Assembly (NCBI GenBank): GCA_029067355.1
Contig: JAIEEQ010000077.1
Location: forward strand, 1-46,921
Direction of reading: 5' to 3'
DNA: 46,921 nucleotides
DNA from: Anaeroplasmataceae bacterium
GTDB taxonomy: Bacteria > Bacillota_I > Bacilli_A > Acholeplasmatales > Anaeroplasmataceae
Position numbers and translations under genes: made by a program. Shown here in pieces: positions 18,468-26,526 of this stretch. The notes beneath the pieces were generated by a model. The model did no database searches, was not told the origin of the DNA, and saw nothing but the letters and a program-made list of their open reading frames with translations. How positions within the stretch are numbered: the first letter of the stretch is position 1; each line of letters starts with the position of its first letter.

Positions 18468-18986
18468 ATGATTCTTGAAACAGAAAGACTTATTTTAAGA
18501 GAACTAGTTCAATCAGATTTCACTTCATTATGTAAAATTTTACAAGATGAGCAGACAATGAAATACTATGAAGGAACCTTTAGCAATTCTGAGGTTCAAG
18601 AATGGCTTGATAGACAGATCCTCCGTTATCAAAAATGGGGATTTGGTTTATGGGCAGTCATTCTTAAAGAAACAAATGAATTCATAGGACAATGTGGCCT
18701 AACTATACAGCCATGGAAGGGAGAATCGGTTTTAGAAATTGGAGATTTATTTAATTGACTTCATTGGCACAAGGGATATGCGATAGAGGCAGCTAAAGCT
18801 GTTAAGCAGTATGCCTTTGAAACACTGAAATCTTCTAAGGTATGCTCTATCATTCGTGATACAAATAATGCTTCTAAAAAGGTAGCTATTAAAAATGGTA
18901 TGTGCTTAAAAGACATCTGGATTAAAAATTATAGAGGAATTGATATGCCTCATCAGCGCTATGTTGTTAAACAAAATATTTTTTAG
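18468..18986 (+). pseudogene. GNAT acetyltransferase (RimJ/RimL-like) with one in-frame TGA
   Basis: The frame begins MILETERLILRELVQSDF, typical of the Acetyltransf_3 family, and reads EIGDLFN, then TGA at 18756-18758, then LHWHKGYAIEAAKAVKQYAFE with the acetyl-CoA-binding loop. It continues to a TAG at 18984. Homologues usually have Arg or another polar residue before the HW, and CGA to TGA is a single transition. No frameshift is seen. Without read-through the 96-residue fragment would lack the acetyl-CoA site, so the gene is probably inactive. It is the second gene in a row broken only by nonsense codons. Confidence 0.85.
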
Positions 18987-19149
18987 AAGATTAAAACACA
19001 TAGAAGTTCAAAAAATAGGAATGATTCAATACATTTAAGCAATACTTCAGGCTTGGGCATCAAAAAAATGTCTACTGTATTCTTATAGCATAGAGCTAAA
19101 ATATTGTAATTTATTGTAAAATTTTAGAGGCTTGTGTAAGAAAAATTAG

Positions 19150-19188
19150 AAAAAAGGTTGGCTGAAAAGAATTCCCAACCACTTTTTT
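19150..19188 (+). terminator. Terminator upstream of the FakA-like small gene
   Basis: GGTTGG/CCAACC with flanking A run and CTTTTTT. It closes the 18987-19245 gap, in which I see no gene. Confidence 0.75.
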
Positions 19189-19245
19189 CTTGAAGTCATA
19201 TTCGTTTTGTTTTATAATCAAAGCATAAAAGAAAGGAAGTTTATT

Positions 19246-19497
19246 ATGCTAGAATACAAATTTGATACCCAATTATTAATTGCTGGTCATGATTTAAATG
19301 AGGATGAAATATCAGATTACATTACAGAAAATATTAAAGGAGATTGTCTACTTGCGGTAGGGGATGATGAATTGATTAAAATTCATTTCCACACCAATAC
19401 GCCTTGGAAGGTATTAGAATATTGTGCGTCCTTAGGGGAAATTCATGATATTGTTGTAGAAAATATGGAGCGTCAAACTCAAGGATTAAAAGGGTAA
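19246..19497 (+). CDS. Stand-alone FakA/YloV central-type (Dak1_2-like) domain protein
   Basis: An 83-residue protein that matches the middle domain of fatty-acid kinase FakA (YloV): a strand FDTQLLIAG, helix LNEDEISDYI, GDCLLAVGDDELIKIHFHTN, and ENMERQ at the end. FakA is normally ~550 residues, with an N-terminal DhaL kinase domain and a C-terminal DegV-like binding domain; both are absent here. The HFH pair (His47, His49) that helps bind metal in FakA is kept, but the Cys in the first strand (YCTEF in FakA) is Asp here. The ATG at 19246 follows AAAGGAAG. Function unknown; perhaps a regulator of the full-length enzyme (speculative). Confidence 0.68.
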   Translation: MLEYKFDTQLLIAGHDLNEDEISDYITENIKGDCLLAVGDDELIKIHFHTNTPWKVLEYCASLGEIHDIVVENMERQTQGLKG

Positions 19498-19537
19498 AAA
19501 TAATACCTTATACAGACGCAATGTGGGGTGAGAAGCT

Positions 19538-20227
19538 ATGGTAAAATACTTGAATTGTGATTGCATCAATTCAAAATGTAGTGCAGTAGTTAATCAAATT
19601 AATTTATCTGGAAATATGGATTCAAAAGAAGGACTAGAGTTTTCAACTCGTTTTCCTAATATGTATACAGATTATCTAAATCGCTTTAAGGATCGAAAAC
19701 TAGAGCTTTATCAATCTTATGCCTATATTGAAAATTCTATTTCCATCATCAATATGGTATGCTACGAATCTTTTGCTTTTCCAACGGATTTAGAAACGAT
19801 AGAGAATGCATTAAAATATTTTGTGAAGCATTATAAAGAATATGGGATAACAGAGGTGGCCTTTCCACTTTTAGGATGTGACGAGGATGGTCTTCGTATG
19901 GTTAGCGTGCTTCCCATTATGGAAAAATATTTAAAGCCACTTCCAATTGATTGCTATATTTGCTTTGATATTGAAGGTCCTTCTAATCTAGAATTAGAAA
20001 TGATTGCTGCTTTACAGAGCTTTGATTTACAGCATTTAAAAAGATATGCCCGTTTAGACGATTTGCAGGTTGCTACAATTGAAACGAATCGTTCCTTTAT
20101 CGTTCGCTTTGAAGAGCTTTACCATCTACCTGGTATTACTCCTAGAGTTTATCGTTCTATTTTTTCATATTACTATAATGGAGAATATAAAAAATTAGAT
20201 CCATTCCATCAGGAATCACTTTTTTAA
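19538..20227 (+). CDS. Macro-domain (DarG-like) protein
   Basis: A 229-residue protein. Residues about 10-145 resemble a macro domain of the DarG/TARG1 group: CSAVVNQINLSGNMDSKEGLEFSTRFP stands where active relatives have N-x-VN-x-G-x-MGKGLA, followed by FPT...IENALKYFV and ITEVAFPLLGCDEDG. Such domains bind ADP-ribose and may remove it from DNA or protein. The substrate loop is degenerate (NMDSKEG), so activity is uncertain. Residues 150-229 form an extra C-terminal region I do not recognise. No DarT-like toxin gene is beside it. SD GGGGTGAG precedes the ATG; the FakA-like gene ends 40 bases upstream. Confidence 0.65.
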   Translation: MVKYLNCDCINSKCSAVVNQINLSGNMDSKEGLEFSTRFPNMYTDYLNRFKDRKLELYQSYAYIENSISIINMVCYESFAFPTDLETIENALKYFVKHYKEYGITEVAFPLLGCDEDGLRMVSVLPIMEKYLKPLPIDCYICFDIEGPSNLELEMIAALQSFDLQHLKRYARLDDLQVATIETNRSFIVRFEELYHLPGITPRVYRSIFSYYYNGEYKKLDPFHQESLF

Positions 20228-20245
20228 AAGAAATCCATAAAAGTC

Positions 20246-20274
20246 TTGAAACAAGGCTGTATTCATGTTATACT
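20246..20274 (+). promoter_or_regulatory. Sigma-A promoter of the rimP-nusA-infB operon
   Basis: TTGAAA (20246-20251), 17-bp spacer and TATACT (20269-20274). Transcription should begin near 20281, directly before a hairpin. Confidence 0.8.
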
Positions 20275-20283
20275 ATAAGTAAG

Positions 20284-20307
20284 AAAGAGAGGCAAAAACC
20301 TCTCTTA
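20284..20307 (+). promoter_or_regulatory. 5'-terminal hairpin in the rimP leader
   Basis: AAGAGAGG and CCTCTCTT pair around CAAAAA, at the predicted very 5' end of the transcript and about 24 bases before the rimP start. The following bases (TATTTATTTG) are not a clean T run. It may be a stabiliser or a weak attenuator. Confidence 0.6.
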
Positions 20308-20330
20308 TTTATTTGATTGGAGATGAGATT

Positions 20331-20777
20331 TTGGAAATAAAGAATGTAGAAAATATTCTACTACCGTATCTTAAGGAAAATAATTTAACGCTCTATTCCC
20401 TAGAATTTATCAAGGATGCAGGAGCTCTTATTTTAAGAGTTTGTATTGAAAAAGAAAGTGGAGTTACCATAGATGATTTAGCGGATTGTAATGAATATTT
20501 ATCTGCAAAGCTTGATGAAATTGACCAGGATATGCCAGAATATTTTTTAGAGGTTTCCTCTCCAGGAGCAGAAAAAGAGCTTAGAGATTTGTCTGAGATA
20601 AAAAATCAAATTGGACAATACATTCATATAGAAGTCCCTAATATGATTTATGAAGGGCATCTGCTAGATGTCGTAGAGGATATTATTAAAATAAGATTTA
20701 ATGCCAAAGGGCGATTTAAAACGATTCAGATACCTTATTCAGAAATTAAATTCATTAGATTAGCAGTAAAATTATAG
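20331..20777 (+). CDS. rimP: Ribosome maturation factor RimP
   Basis: RimP helps 30S subunit maturation. The protein of about 148 residues has the N-terminal alpha/beta domain (LKENNLTLYSLEFIKDAGALILRVCIEKESGVTIDD) with the CNEYLSAKLDEID helix and the signature YFLEVSSPGAEKELR near residue 72, then an SH3-like C-terminal domain. A TTG at 20313 lies before the SD, so I chose the TTG at 20331, which has GGAG 8 bases upstream. rimP leads the standard rimP-nusA-ylxR-ylxQ-infB-rbfA operon. Confidence 0.94.
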   Translation: MEIKNVENILLPYLKENNLTLYSLEFIKDAGALILRVCIEKESGVTIDDLADCNEYLSAKLDEIDQDMPEYFLEVSSPGAEKELRDLSEIKNQIGQYIHIEVPNMIYEGHLLDVVEDIIKIRFNAKGRFKTIQIPYSEIKFIRLAVKL

Positions 20778-20789
20778 GAGGAGAAGAAA

Positions 20790-21935
20790 ATGATTAATAA
20801 GGATTTTTACAAACTTGCAGAAGAGGATGCAGAAAGTAGAGGCTTCCAAGTAGATGAAGTACTTGCTTGTATGGAAAAGGCTCTAACAATGGCTTTTAAG
20901 AAGGAGCATGGAAATACTTCCTGTAAGGTCGAATTTAAAAAGGATAAAAATGAAATTTTACTTTACTCTATTCACAAAGTAGTTGAGCAATATACGAATT
21001 ATGAAAAGCTAGAGGAGAATTCTTTAGAGGAGCCTATTCAAGAGGATGTGGAAAAGATTGAAAATCCAGAACCTCAATATGCAGAAATGTTACTAGAGGA
21101 TGCTAAAAAGATTAAAAGTTCCTATAAGGTTGGAGATTTAGTTCTTCAACAGGAAAATCTAAAAACGTATAGCCGTATGACAATCCTAGCAGCCGGAAAT
21201 ATGTATAAGCAAGGGGTTCGCACACTGGAAAGAGAAAAGGCATATACCTACTTTAAGGGCTTTGAAAATGATATGATTACTGCTGAGGTTTCTAATGTAG
21301 GAGATCGCTTTATTACATTAAAGCTTGGTTTCAATGTAACCTCCATTTTACCTTTAACAGATTTATTACCTAATGACCATTTGGCTATTGGAGATTTTGT
21401 TAAGGTATATGTAAAGAAGGTAGAACAAACTACAAAGGAGCCTAAGGTTGTTGTTTCTCGTACTGAGCGTAGTCTTGTTACTCGTCTTATGGAAAATTAT
21501 ATCCCAGAAATTAAAGAAGGAATCATTGAAATTAAGGGAATTGCCCGTGATCCAGGCGATCGTACAAAAATTGCTATCTTTTCAAATGATGAAAGAATTG
21601 ATGCGATTGGTTCTTGTGTAGGAGAAGGCGGAAGTCGTATTCGAGAAATTGTAAATGCTCTTGGTGGAGAAAAGGTTGATTTATATAAATGGAGTGAAAA
21701 TCCAGAGGAGCTTATCGCAAATTCCTTACAGCCAGCTTCTGTAACAAAGGTTCTTAGCATAGATGCCAAAAATAAGACATCTCAGGTTGTTGTTCCAGAT
21801 GATCATCTATCCTTAGCTATTGGAAAGGCTGGCCAAAACGTTCGTCTTGCTGTTCAATCCTGTGGCTGGAAAATTGACATTATGCCAACCTCAGAGGCTT
21901 ATGACAAGGGACTCATCCAGATTTTAGGTTTATAA
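20790..21935 (+). CDS. nusA: Transcription termination/antitermination factor NusA
   Basis: NusA binds RNA polymerase and nascent RNA to control pausing and termination. The 381 residues comprise the N-terminal polymerase-binding domain (about 1-130), an S1 domain (about 140-205), KH1 (IAIFSNDERIDAIGSCVGEGGSRIREIV, about 260-290) and KH2 (LSLAIGKAGQNVRLAVQSCGWKIDI). As in other Bacillota it lacks the acidic repeats of E. coli NusA. SD AGGAGGAG is strong; rimP ends 12 bases upstream. Confidence 0.97.
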   Translation: MINKDFYKLAEEDAESRGFQVDEVLACMEKALTMAFKKEHGNTSCKVEFKKDKNEILLYSIHKVVEQYTNYEKLEENSLEEPIQEDVEKIENPEPQYAEMLLEDAKKIKSSYKVGDLVLQQENLKTYSRMTILAAGNMYKQGVRTLEREKAYTYFKGFENDMITAEVSNVGDRFITLKLGFNVTSILPLTDLLPNDHLAIGDFVKVYVKKVEQTTKEPKVVVSRTERSLVTRLMENYIPEIKEGIIEIKGIARDPGDRTKIAIFSNDERIDAIGSCVGEGGSRIREIVNALGGEKVDLYKWSENPEELIANSLQPASVTKVLSIDAKNKTSQVVVPDDHLSLAIGKAGQNVRLAVQSCGWKIDIMPTSEAYDKGLIQILGL

Positions 21936-21936
21936 G

Positions 21937-22197
21937 ATGAAAGAAAAAAAGCAAATTTTAAGAACCTGTGTTGTATCTAAAGAGGTATGTGAAAAAAAGG
22001 ATTTATTTAGAATTGTCCGTACTCCAGAGCATAATGTTATTGTAGATGTAAAGGGAAAAGCAAATGGACGTGGAGCCTATCTAAAAAAAGATCAGAATGT
22101 CATTTTGCTTGCTAAAAAGAATAAAGCCTTAGATCGCAAGCTAGAGGTTACTGTTCCTGATGCAATTTATGATGAGCTTTTAGGATATTTAGAATGA
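21937..22197 (+). CDS. ylxR: YlxR family RNA-binding protein (RNase P modulator RnpM)
   Basis: An 86-residue DUF448 protein with the family pattern RTCVVSKEVCEKKDLFRIVR (usually RTC-x2-C) and the GRGAYLKKD motif near residue 48. In Bacillus the YlxR homologue binds RNase P RNA and modulates cleavage. It begins one base after the nusA stop and overlaps ylxQ by 4 bases. Confidence 0.92.
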   Translation: MKEKKQILRTCVVSKEVCEKKDLFRIVRTPEHNVIVDVKGKANGRGAYLKKDQNVILLAKKNKALDRKLEVTVPDAIYDELLGYLE

Positions 22198-22487
22198 AAA
22201 TGGACAAAATATTAAATAATTTAGGACTATGCCAACGAGCAAATGGTCTTTTAAGTGGTGAGGATAATGTTTGTACTGAATTAGCTTCAGGTAAAATCAA
22301 ATATATCTTTTTAGCAAATGATGCAAGTGAAAACACAAAAAAAAGAATTAGGGATAAGGCAAGCTTCTATCATATTGAACTTGATGAAAGCTATACTTCC
22401 CTAGAATTATCCCATTCAATTGGGAAGGAAAATCGAATGGTTATAGGAATTGTAAATCAAGGATTTTTAAAAATATTAAAGAAATAG
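22194..22487 (+). CDS. ylxQ: YlxQ, L7Ae-family RNA-binding protein
   Basis: A 97-residue L7Ae/L30e-like protein that binds kink-turn RNA. It has [47 protein letters not shown], matching the alpha/beta/alpha fold, and [16 protein letters not shown] near the C-terminus. It overlaps the ylxR stop (ATGA). The second ATG at 22200 is a possible alternative start. Confidence 0.9.
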   Translation: MKMDKILNNLGLCQRANGLLSGEDNVCTELASGKIKYIFLANDASENTKKRIRDKASFYHIELDESYTSLELSHSIGKENRMVIGIVNQGFLKILKK

Positions 22488-22497
22488 GGTGATTTTT

Positions 22498-24330
22498 GTG
22501 GCAAAAAAAATAAATAAGCAGGATAAGAGAACTGCAAACATTCCACAGGCAAAAAATAAAAAGCAGGCACAAGCCAATCAGGAAAATATTTTAACCTACA
22601 AGGATGGAATGACTGTTGCTGACGTTGCAAATGGAATGGGGAAAACCAATGCTCAAATTATCATGAAGTTAATGCAGGCTGGTATTGTAGCCAACCAAAA
22701 TCAAACCATTGATCGTGAAACAATAGAGCTTATTGCTTTGGAGTTTGGTTTTGAGGTAAAGGATGAAATTATAACAGATGTTACACGCTTTGATGAAATT
22801 GTTGTTGAGGATGAAGAAGAGGAGCTAGTATCTAGACCACCTGTGGTAACCATAATGGGACATGTTGATCATGGAAAAACAACCTTGCTTGATACAATTC
22901 GTTCTTCCAGAGTAGCTCGTGGTGAGGCTGGTGGAATTACACAGCATATAGGTGCATATCAGGTTGTTCATAAGGGCTTTCCTATTACATTCATTGATAC
23001 CCCAGGACATGCAGCTTTTACCCAAATGCGTGCTCGTGGTGCTCAAATTACAGATATTGTTGTCTTGGTTGTAGCAGCAGATGATGGTGTTATGCCACAA
23101 ACTGAAGAGGCAATCGCTCATGCTCAAGCAGCAAAGTGTCCTATTATTGTTGCTGTGAACAAGATGGATAAGCCGGCTGCAAATCCAGATCGTGTAATGG
23201 AGGAGCTTACCAAATATAATTTGGTCCCAGAGGTATGGGGAGGAGATACAATTTTTGTACCTATCTCTGCACTTCAGGGAACTGGCGTTGATCAGCTCCT
23301 TGAGATGATTCAGCTGGTTGCAGAGATGAAGGAATTAAAAGCAAATCCAAAGCGTTTGGCTATGGGTAGTGTAATTGAAGCCCAGCTAGATAAGGGGAGA
23401 GGACCATTAGCAACCTTCCTAGTTCAAAATGGTACTCTTAAAATTGGAGATGTTGTAGTTTGTGGAGATACATGGGGACGTATCCGTACAATGGAGGATG
23501 ATCGCCATCAGCGCTTTACCTCTGTTACATCCTCTAAGGCAGTATCTGTAACTGGTTTAAATGCTGTTCCTTTAGCTGGAGATAAGTTTATGGTATTTAA
23601 TGATGAAAAAACAGCTAGAGATACAGCAGAAGCACGTGCAAACAGAAAGAAAAATGCAGATGCAGCTGCTCGAAAAGCAACATCCTTAGAAGATTTATTT
23701 AAGCGTTCTGACGCAGATACAACAAAAGAATTGAATTTAATTATTAAAGGAGATGTTCAGGGCTCCGTAGAAGCTTTAAAGGCTTCTTTAGAAAAACTTA
23801 ACATTGAGGATTTAAAGGTCAACATTATTCGTGCTACTGTTGGTACCATTACTGATACAGATGTATCCTTAGCTGAAGCATCAAATGCAATTATTATTGG
23901 CTTTAATGTTAGACCCGTAGCCTCTGTACGCAATGAAGCAGCAACAAAAAAGGTTGAAATTCGCCTTTATAATATCATTTATAATGTTTTAAATGATATA
24001 GAAGCGTCTTTAAAGGGAATGCTTGATCCAGTTTATGAAGAGGTTGTTATTGGTCAAGCAGAGGTTAGAAGCATTTTCAAAAATTCTAAAGTTGGTACAA
24101 TTGCTGGATGCTATGTCACAGATGGTGCTTTAGAAAGAAATTCCTTAGTTCGTGTACTAAGAGATGGTATAGTTATATTTGAGGGAAAATTAGGCTCTTT
24201 AAAGCGTTTTAAGGATGATGCAAAAGAAGTACGTCAGGGCTATGAGTGTGGACTAACTATTGAAAACTTTAATGACATTAAGGAAATGGATATTATTGAA
24301 GCGTCCATTATGAAGGAGTTGAAGCGATAA
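22498..24330 (+). CDS. infB: Translation initiation factor IF-2
   Basis: IF-2 is the GTPase that brings fMet-tRNA to the 30S P site. The 610-residue protein has a short Lys/Gln-rich N-terminus, the IF2_N domain (about 40-85), and the G domain with G1 [13 protein letters not shown]2 [11 protein letters not shown]3 DTPGHAAF, G4 NKMDK and G5 SAL, then domains II, III and the fMet-tRNA-binding C2 domain. It is shorter than B. subtilis IF-2 because of the reduced N-terminal region. A GTG at 22489 is inside the SD (AGGGTGA); the GTG at 22498 (GTG GCA AAA) with 5-base spacing is preferred. Confidence 0.97.
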   Translation: MAKKINKQDKRTANIPQAKNKKQAQANQENILTYKDGMTVADVANGMGKTNAQIIMKLMQAGIVANQNQTIDRETIELIALEFGFEVKDEIITDVTRFDEIVVEDEEEELVSRPPVVTIMGHVDHGKTTLLDTIRSSRVARGEAGGITQHIGAYQVVHKGFPITFIDTPGHAAFTQMRARGAQITDIVVLVVAADDGVMPQTEEAIAHAQAAKCPIIVAVNKMDKPAANPDRVMEELTKYNLVPEVWGGDTIFVPISALQGTGVDQLLEMIQLVAEMKELKANPKRLAMGSVIEAQLDKGRGPLATFLVQNGTLKIGDVVVCGDTWGRIRTMEDDRHQRFTSVTSSKAVSVTGLNAVPLAGDKFMVFNDEKTARDTAEARANRKKNADAAARKATSLEDLFKRSDADTTKELNLIIKGDVQGSVEALKASLEKLNIEDLKVNIIRATVGTITDTDVSLAEASNAIIIGFNVRPVASVRNEAATKKVEIRLYNIIYNVLNDIEASLKGMLDPVYEEVVIGQAEVRSIFKNSKVGTIAGCYVTDGALERNSLVRVLRDGIVIFEGKLGSLKRFKDDAKEVRQGYECGLTIENFNDIKEMDIIEASIMKELKR

Positions 24331-24680
24331 TGGGAATCTCTTTACAGCGTTTAGAATCCTTATCCCTTCGTGAGCTCTCCTTAATTTTAAGGCATGATGC
24401 AAAGAATAATTATCTTTCTAATATCACCATTACTGAGGTACGTATTACAAAGGATTTATCCTATATGAAGATTTATTTTACCTTCTATCAAGGAAAACTA
24501 GAAAATTATATGAAGGCTTTAGAGGATTGCAAGGGCTATTTAAGAAGCGAACTGGCAAAAAAAATCAAAGCACGAAAAATGCCAGAATTAATTTTTGTGC
24601 ATGATGAGGCCTTAGAATATGGAAATCATATCAATGAAATCATTTCTAAACTAGACATTCATCATGACGATGAAGAATAA
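24330..24680 (+). CDS. rbfA: 30S ribosome-binding factor RbfA
   Basis: RbfA is a KH-fold cold-shock and 16S rRNA maturation factor. The 116 residues include the basic N-terminal helix (RLESLSLRELSLIL), the strand ITITEVRITKDLSYMKIYF, and MPELIFVHDEALEYGNHINEII at the C-terminus. It overlaps the infB stop by one base. The usual next genes, truB and ribF, do not follow here. Confidence 0.93.
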   Translation: MGISLQRLESLSLRELSLILRHDAKNNYLSNITITEVRITKDLSYMKIYFTFYQGKLENYMKALEDCKGYLRSELAKKIKARKMPELIFVHDEALEYGNHINEIISKLDIHHDDEE

Positions 24681-24702
24681 AAAAAAGAATACTTTCGTAC
24701 TC
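24677..24702 (-). terminator. Terminator of the Tyr/Pro-rich gene
   Basis: On the minus strand GAGTAC-GAAA-GTATTC forms a 6-bp tetraloop hairpin followed by eight T residues. On the plus strand it lacks a T run, so it works mainly for the minus gene. Confidence 0.75.
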
Positions 24703-24932
24703 TAATAAGGCATATATGGATAAGGGGGATAGTACTGGACAGACTGCATTGGATACATAGGATACGGCTGAACTGGATATGGCATAGGAGCGTAGTTGTT
24801 ATAATTGTTTTTGTTTGTATTGCTCGCAATATAGCCAAATGGAAATCCTACTGCAGCCCCTACGAGTAACGGTAATAGTAGTCCACGATTATCCTCTCCA
24901 CGATAATAAGTAGTTTGTGGATAATATTGCAT
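24702..24932 (-). CDS. Small Tyr/Pro/Met-rich protein, probable spore coat component
   Basis: A 76-residue protein with a Tyr-rich start (MQYYPQTTYYRGEDN), one hydrophobic Gly-containing segment (LLLPLLVGAAVGFPFGYIA, 19-37) and a tail of PY, PYP and PM repeats. This composition is typical of small spore coat and outer-layer proteins. No enzymatic motif is present. It has a strong SD (AAGGAGGT) and a good sigma-K-like promoter just upstream, which supports a late mother-cell role. The assignment to coat is inference. Confidence 0.68.
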   Translation of the reverse strand: MQYYPQTTYYRGEDNRGLLLPLLVGAAVGFPFGYIASNTNKNNYNNYAPMPYPVQPYPMYPMQSVQYYPPYPYMPY

Positions 24933-24951
24933 AGGGTAACCTCCTTACTAT

Positions 24952-24979
24952 TAGAATATGCTTTTTAAAAAAAATTGTG
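24952..24979 (-). promoter_or_regulatory. Sigma-K-like promoter of the Tyr/Pro-rich gene
   Basis: On the minus strand, CAC (24979-24977), a 16-bp spacer and CATATTCTA (24960-24952) match the sigma-K pattern AC - 16 bp - CATANNNTA. The SD starts about 6 bases further on. Confidence 0.6.
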
Positions 24980-24995
24980 AATCGAGGAATAAAAA

Positions 24996-25814
24996 ATGGG
25001 ATGTAATCATGATTGCTCAAATTGTTCTGTAAAGGATTGTAACGATCGTAAATCCTTACTGGCAGAAACAGCAAAAGAAAATTCAATCAAAAAAATTATT
25101 GGTGTTGTTTCTGGAAAGGGTGGAGTTGGAAAATCAACAGTAACCTCTTTACTTGCTTTAAATATGGCTAAGAAAGGTTATAAGGTTGGAATTATGGACG
25201 CAGATATTACTGGCCCTTCTATTCCAAAAGCCTTTGGAATCACTAATCAAATTATGGGAAATGGAGAATTGATGTTTCCTCAGTTATCCAAATTAGGTAT
25301 TAAAATCATATCTGTCAACCTATTAATTGAGGAGCCTGATAAGCCTGTATTATGGCGTGGTCCAGTGATCGGTGGAGCAGTAAAGCAATTCTATACTGAT
25401 GTTTTATGGGAGGATTTAGACTTTCTGTTCATTGATATGCCACCTGGTACAGGAGATGTTGCTTTAACTGTATTTCAATCTATTCCAGTAGATGAGGTCA
25501 TCATTGTATCAACTCCACAGGATTTAGTTTCTATGATTGTTGGCAAGGCTGTAAATATGTGTAAGATGATGAATATTCCTATGCTTGGATTAGTAGAAAA
25601 TATGAGCTATATGGAGTGCCCTTGCTGTGGAGAAAAGCTTCATCCATTTGGAACCTCAAAGCTTGAAGAGGTTGCCTCCACTTACGATCTTATGCCTTTA
25701 GATCAAATGCCAATTCAGCCAGATACTGCAAATTTAGTGGATCAGGGCTTAATTGAAGAAGCAGATGCTAGTGTACTAGATATAGCAGCTAGTCAGCTTG
25801 TGGCTTTACTTTAA
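24996..25814 (+). CDS. Mrp/ApbC/NBP35-family iron-sulfur carrier ATPase
   Basis: A P-loop NTPase that binds and delivers Fe-S clusters. The 272-residue protein begins with a Cys-rich segment (Cys3, Cys7, Cys10, Cys15). The deviant Walker A SGKGGVGKST follows at 39-48, then MDADITGPS, IDMPPGTGDVALT and the cluster-binding CPCC near residue 211. The SD is GAGGAA. It is divergent from the Tyr/Pro-rich gene and followed by a terminator, so it is monocistronic. No suf genes are adjacent. Confidence 0.93.
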   Translation: MGCNHDCSNCSVKDCNDRKSLLAETAKENSIKKIIGVVSGKGGVGKSTVTSLLALNMAKKGYKVGIMDADITGPSIPKAFGITNQIMGNGELMFPQLSKLGIKIISVNLLIEEPDKPVLWRGPVIGGAVKQFYTDVLWEDLDFLFIDMPPGTGDVALTVFQSIPVDEVIIVSTPQDLVSMIVGKAVNMCKMMNIPMLGLVENMSYMECPCCGEKLHPFGTSKLEEVASTYDLMPLDQMPIQPDTANLVDQGLIEEADASVLDIAASQLVALL

Positions 25815-25854
25815 GAATTGTTGACCAGAAGAATTATTAAAGATCAATCATAAT

Positions 25855-25886
25855 GACAATCTGATGCTTTAAAGGTTGTCTTTTTC
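25855..25886 (+). terminator. Terminator after the Mrp gene
   Basis: GACAATC pairs with GGTTGTC (one G-U) across a 12-base loop, followed by TTTTTC. Confidence 0.75.
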
Positions 25887-26011
25887 TTAGTAAGGTTATA
25901 AATTAAGCTTTTATTCTTAAAAAGCAATACATATTATGAATTATGGCATTTATAAGCTACTTGAGCAATTTAGTAGTCTTAATAGAAAATAAACTACTCT
26001 AGGAGGGAAAA

Positions 26012-26413
26012 ATGAGCTGTGTATTTTGTAAAATAATAAATGGAGAACTTCCCAGCTATAAAATTTATGAGGATGAATATACCTATGCATTTTTAGATAT
26101 AGCCAAGGATATGGATGGACATACAATCGTTATTCCTAAGAAGCATGTAACAAACATTATCGATTGTGATTGTGAAACCCTTTCTAAAGTGACAGAGGCT
26201 ATCCGTCTAATTTCTAAGCATTACGTAGAGGATTTAGGTTATACTGGTGTAAATATACTAAATGCCAGTGGCAAGGATGCAGAGCAGTCTGTATTTCATC
26301 TGCATTTTCATATCCTTCCTAGAAAGGAAGAAGATGGTCTACATCTATGGCCAGCACTTTCAGGAGCAACACATTCTTTAGAAGAAATGGCTGAAGCTTT
26401 AAAATTGAATTAA
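26012..26413 (+). CDS. HIT-family (HinT-like) nucleotide hydrolase
   Basis: A 133-residue histidine-triad protein that hydrolyses AMP/ADP-linked nucleotides. It begins CVFCKIINGELPSYKIYEDE, contains DGHTIVIPKKHV, and ends its core with the catalytic HLHFHILPR triad near residue 100. Cys3 and Cys6 may belong to the zinc site seen in many HinT proteins. SD AGGAGGG. It is bounded by terminators on both sides and so monocistronic. Confidence 0.94.
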   Translation: MSCVFCKIINGELPSYKIYEDEYTYAFLDIAKDMDGHTIVIPKKHVTNIIDCDCETLSKVTEAIRLISKHYVEDLGYTGVNILNASGKDAEQSVFHLHFHILPRKEEDGLHLWPALSGATHSLEEMAEALKLN

Positions 26414-26425
26414 ATTATACCCTGT

Positions 26426-26454
26426 CCTATAACAGCTTTGTTATAGGCTTTTTT
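26426..26454 (+). terminator. Terminator after the HIT gene
   Basis: Perfect 9-bp stem CCTATAACA/TGTTATAGG with a GCTT tetraloop and a T run. Confidence 0.88.
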
Positions 26455-26480
26455 ATTCTTTTCATAAAATTATCATTTTT

Positions 26481-26512
26481 TGTCGAAATCCTCTGTCGAA
26501 ATATGGTATAAT
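26481..26512 (+). promoter_or_regulatory. Tandem Spo0A-type boxes and TATAAT upstream of plsC
   Basis: TGTCGAA occurs twice in direct orientation (26481-26487 and 26494-26500), identical to the Spo0A box core, followed by TATAAT at 26507-26512. The second box lies between the -35 and -10 positions, which suggests repression if Spo0A binds. No clear -35 hexamer is visible. Confidence 0.5.
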
Positions 26513-26526
26513 GAGGTATAAGGGAT

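Noticed and set aside
18756-18758. TGA read as Trp (mollicute code) in the GNAT gene
   Set aside because: Other genes in the window (ruvB, spoVAC, spoVAD) end with TGA, and Trp is encoded by TGG throughout, so a code change is not supported.
19538-20227. DarTG toxin-antitoxin system
   Set aside because: Only the macro domain is present; no DarT-like gene is adjacent, the key loop is degenerate, and the upstream gene is a FakA-type domain.
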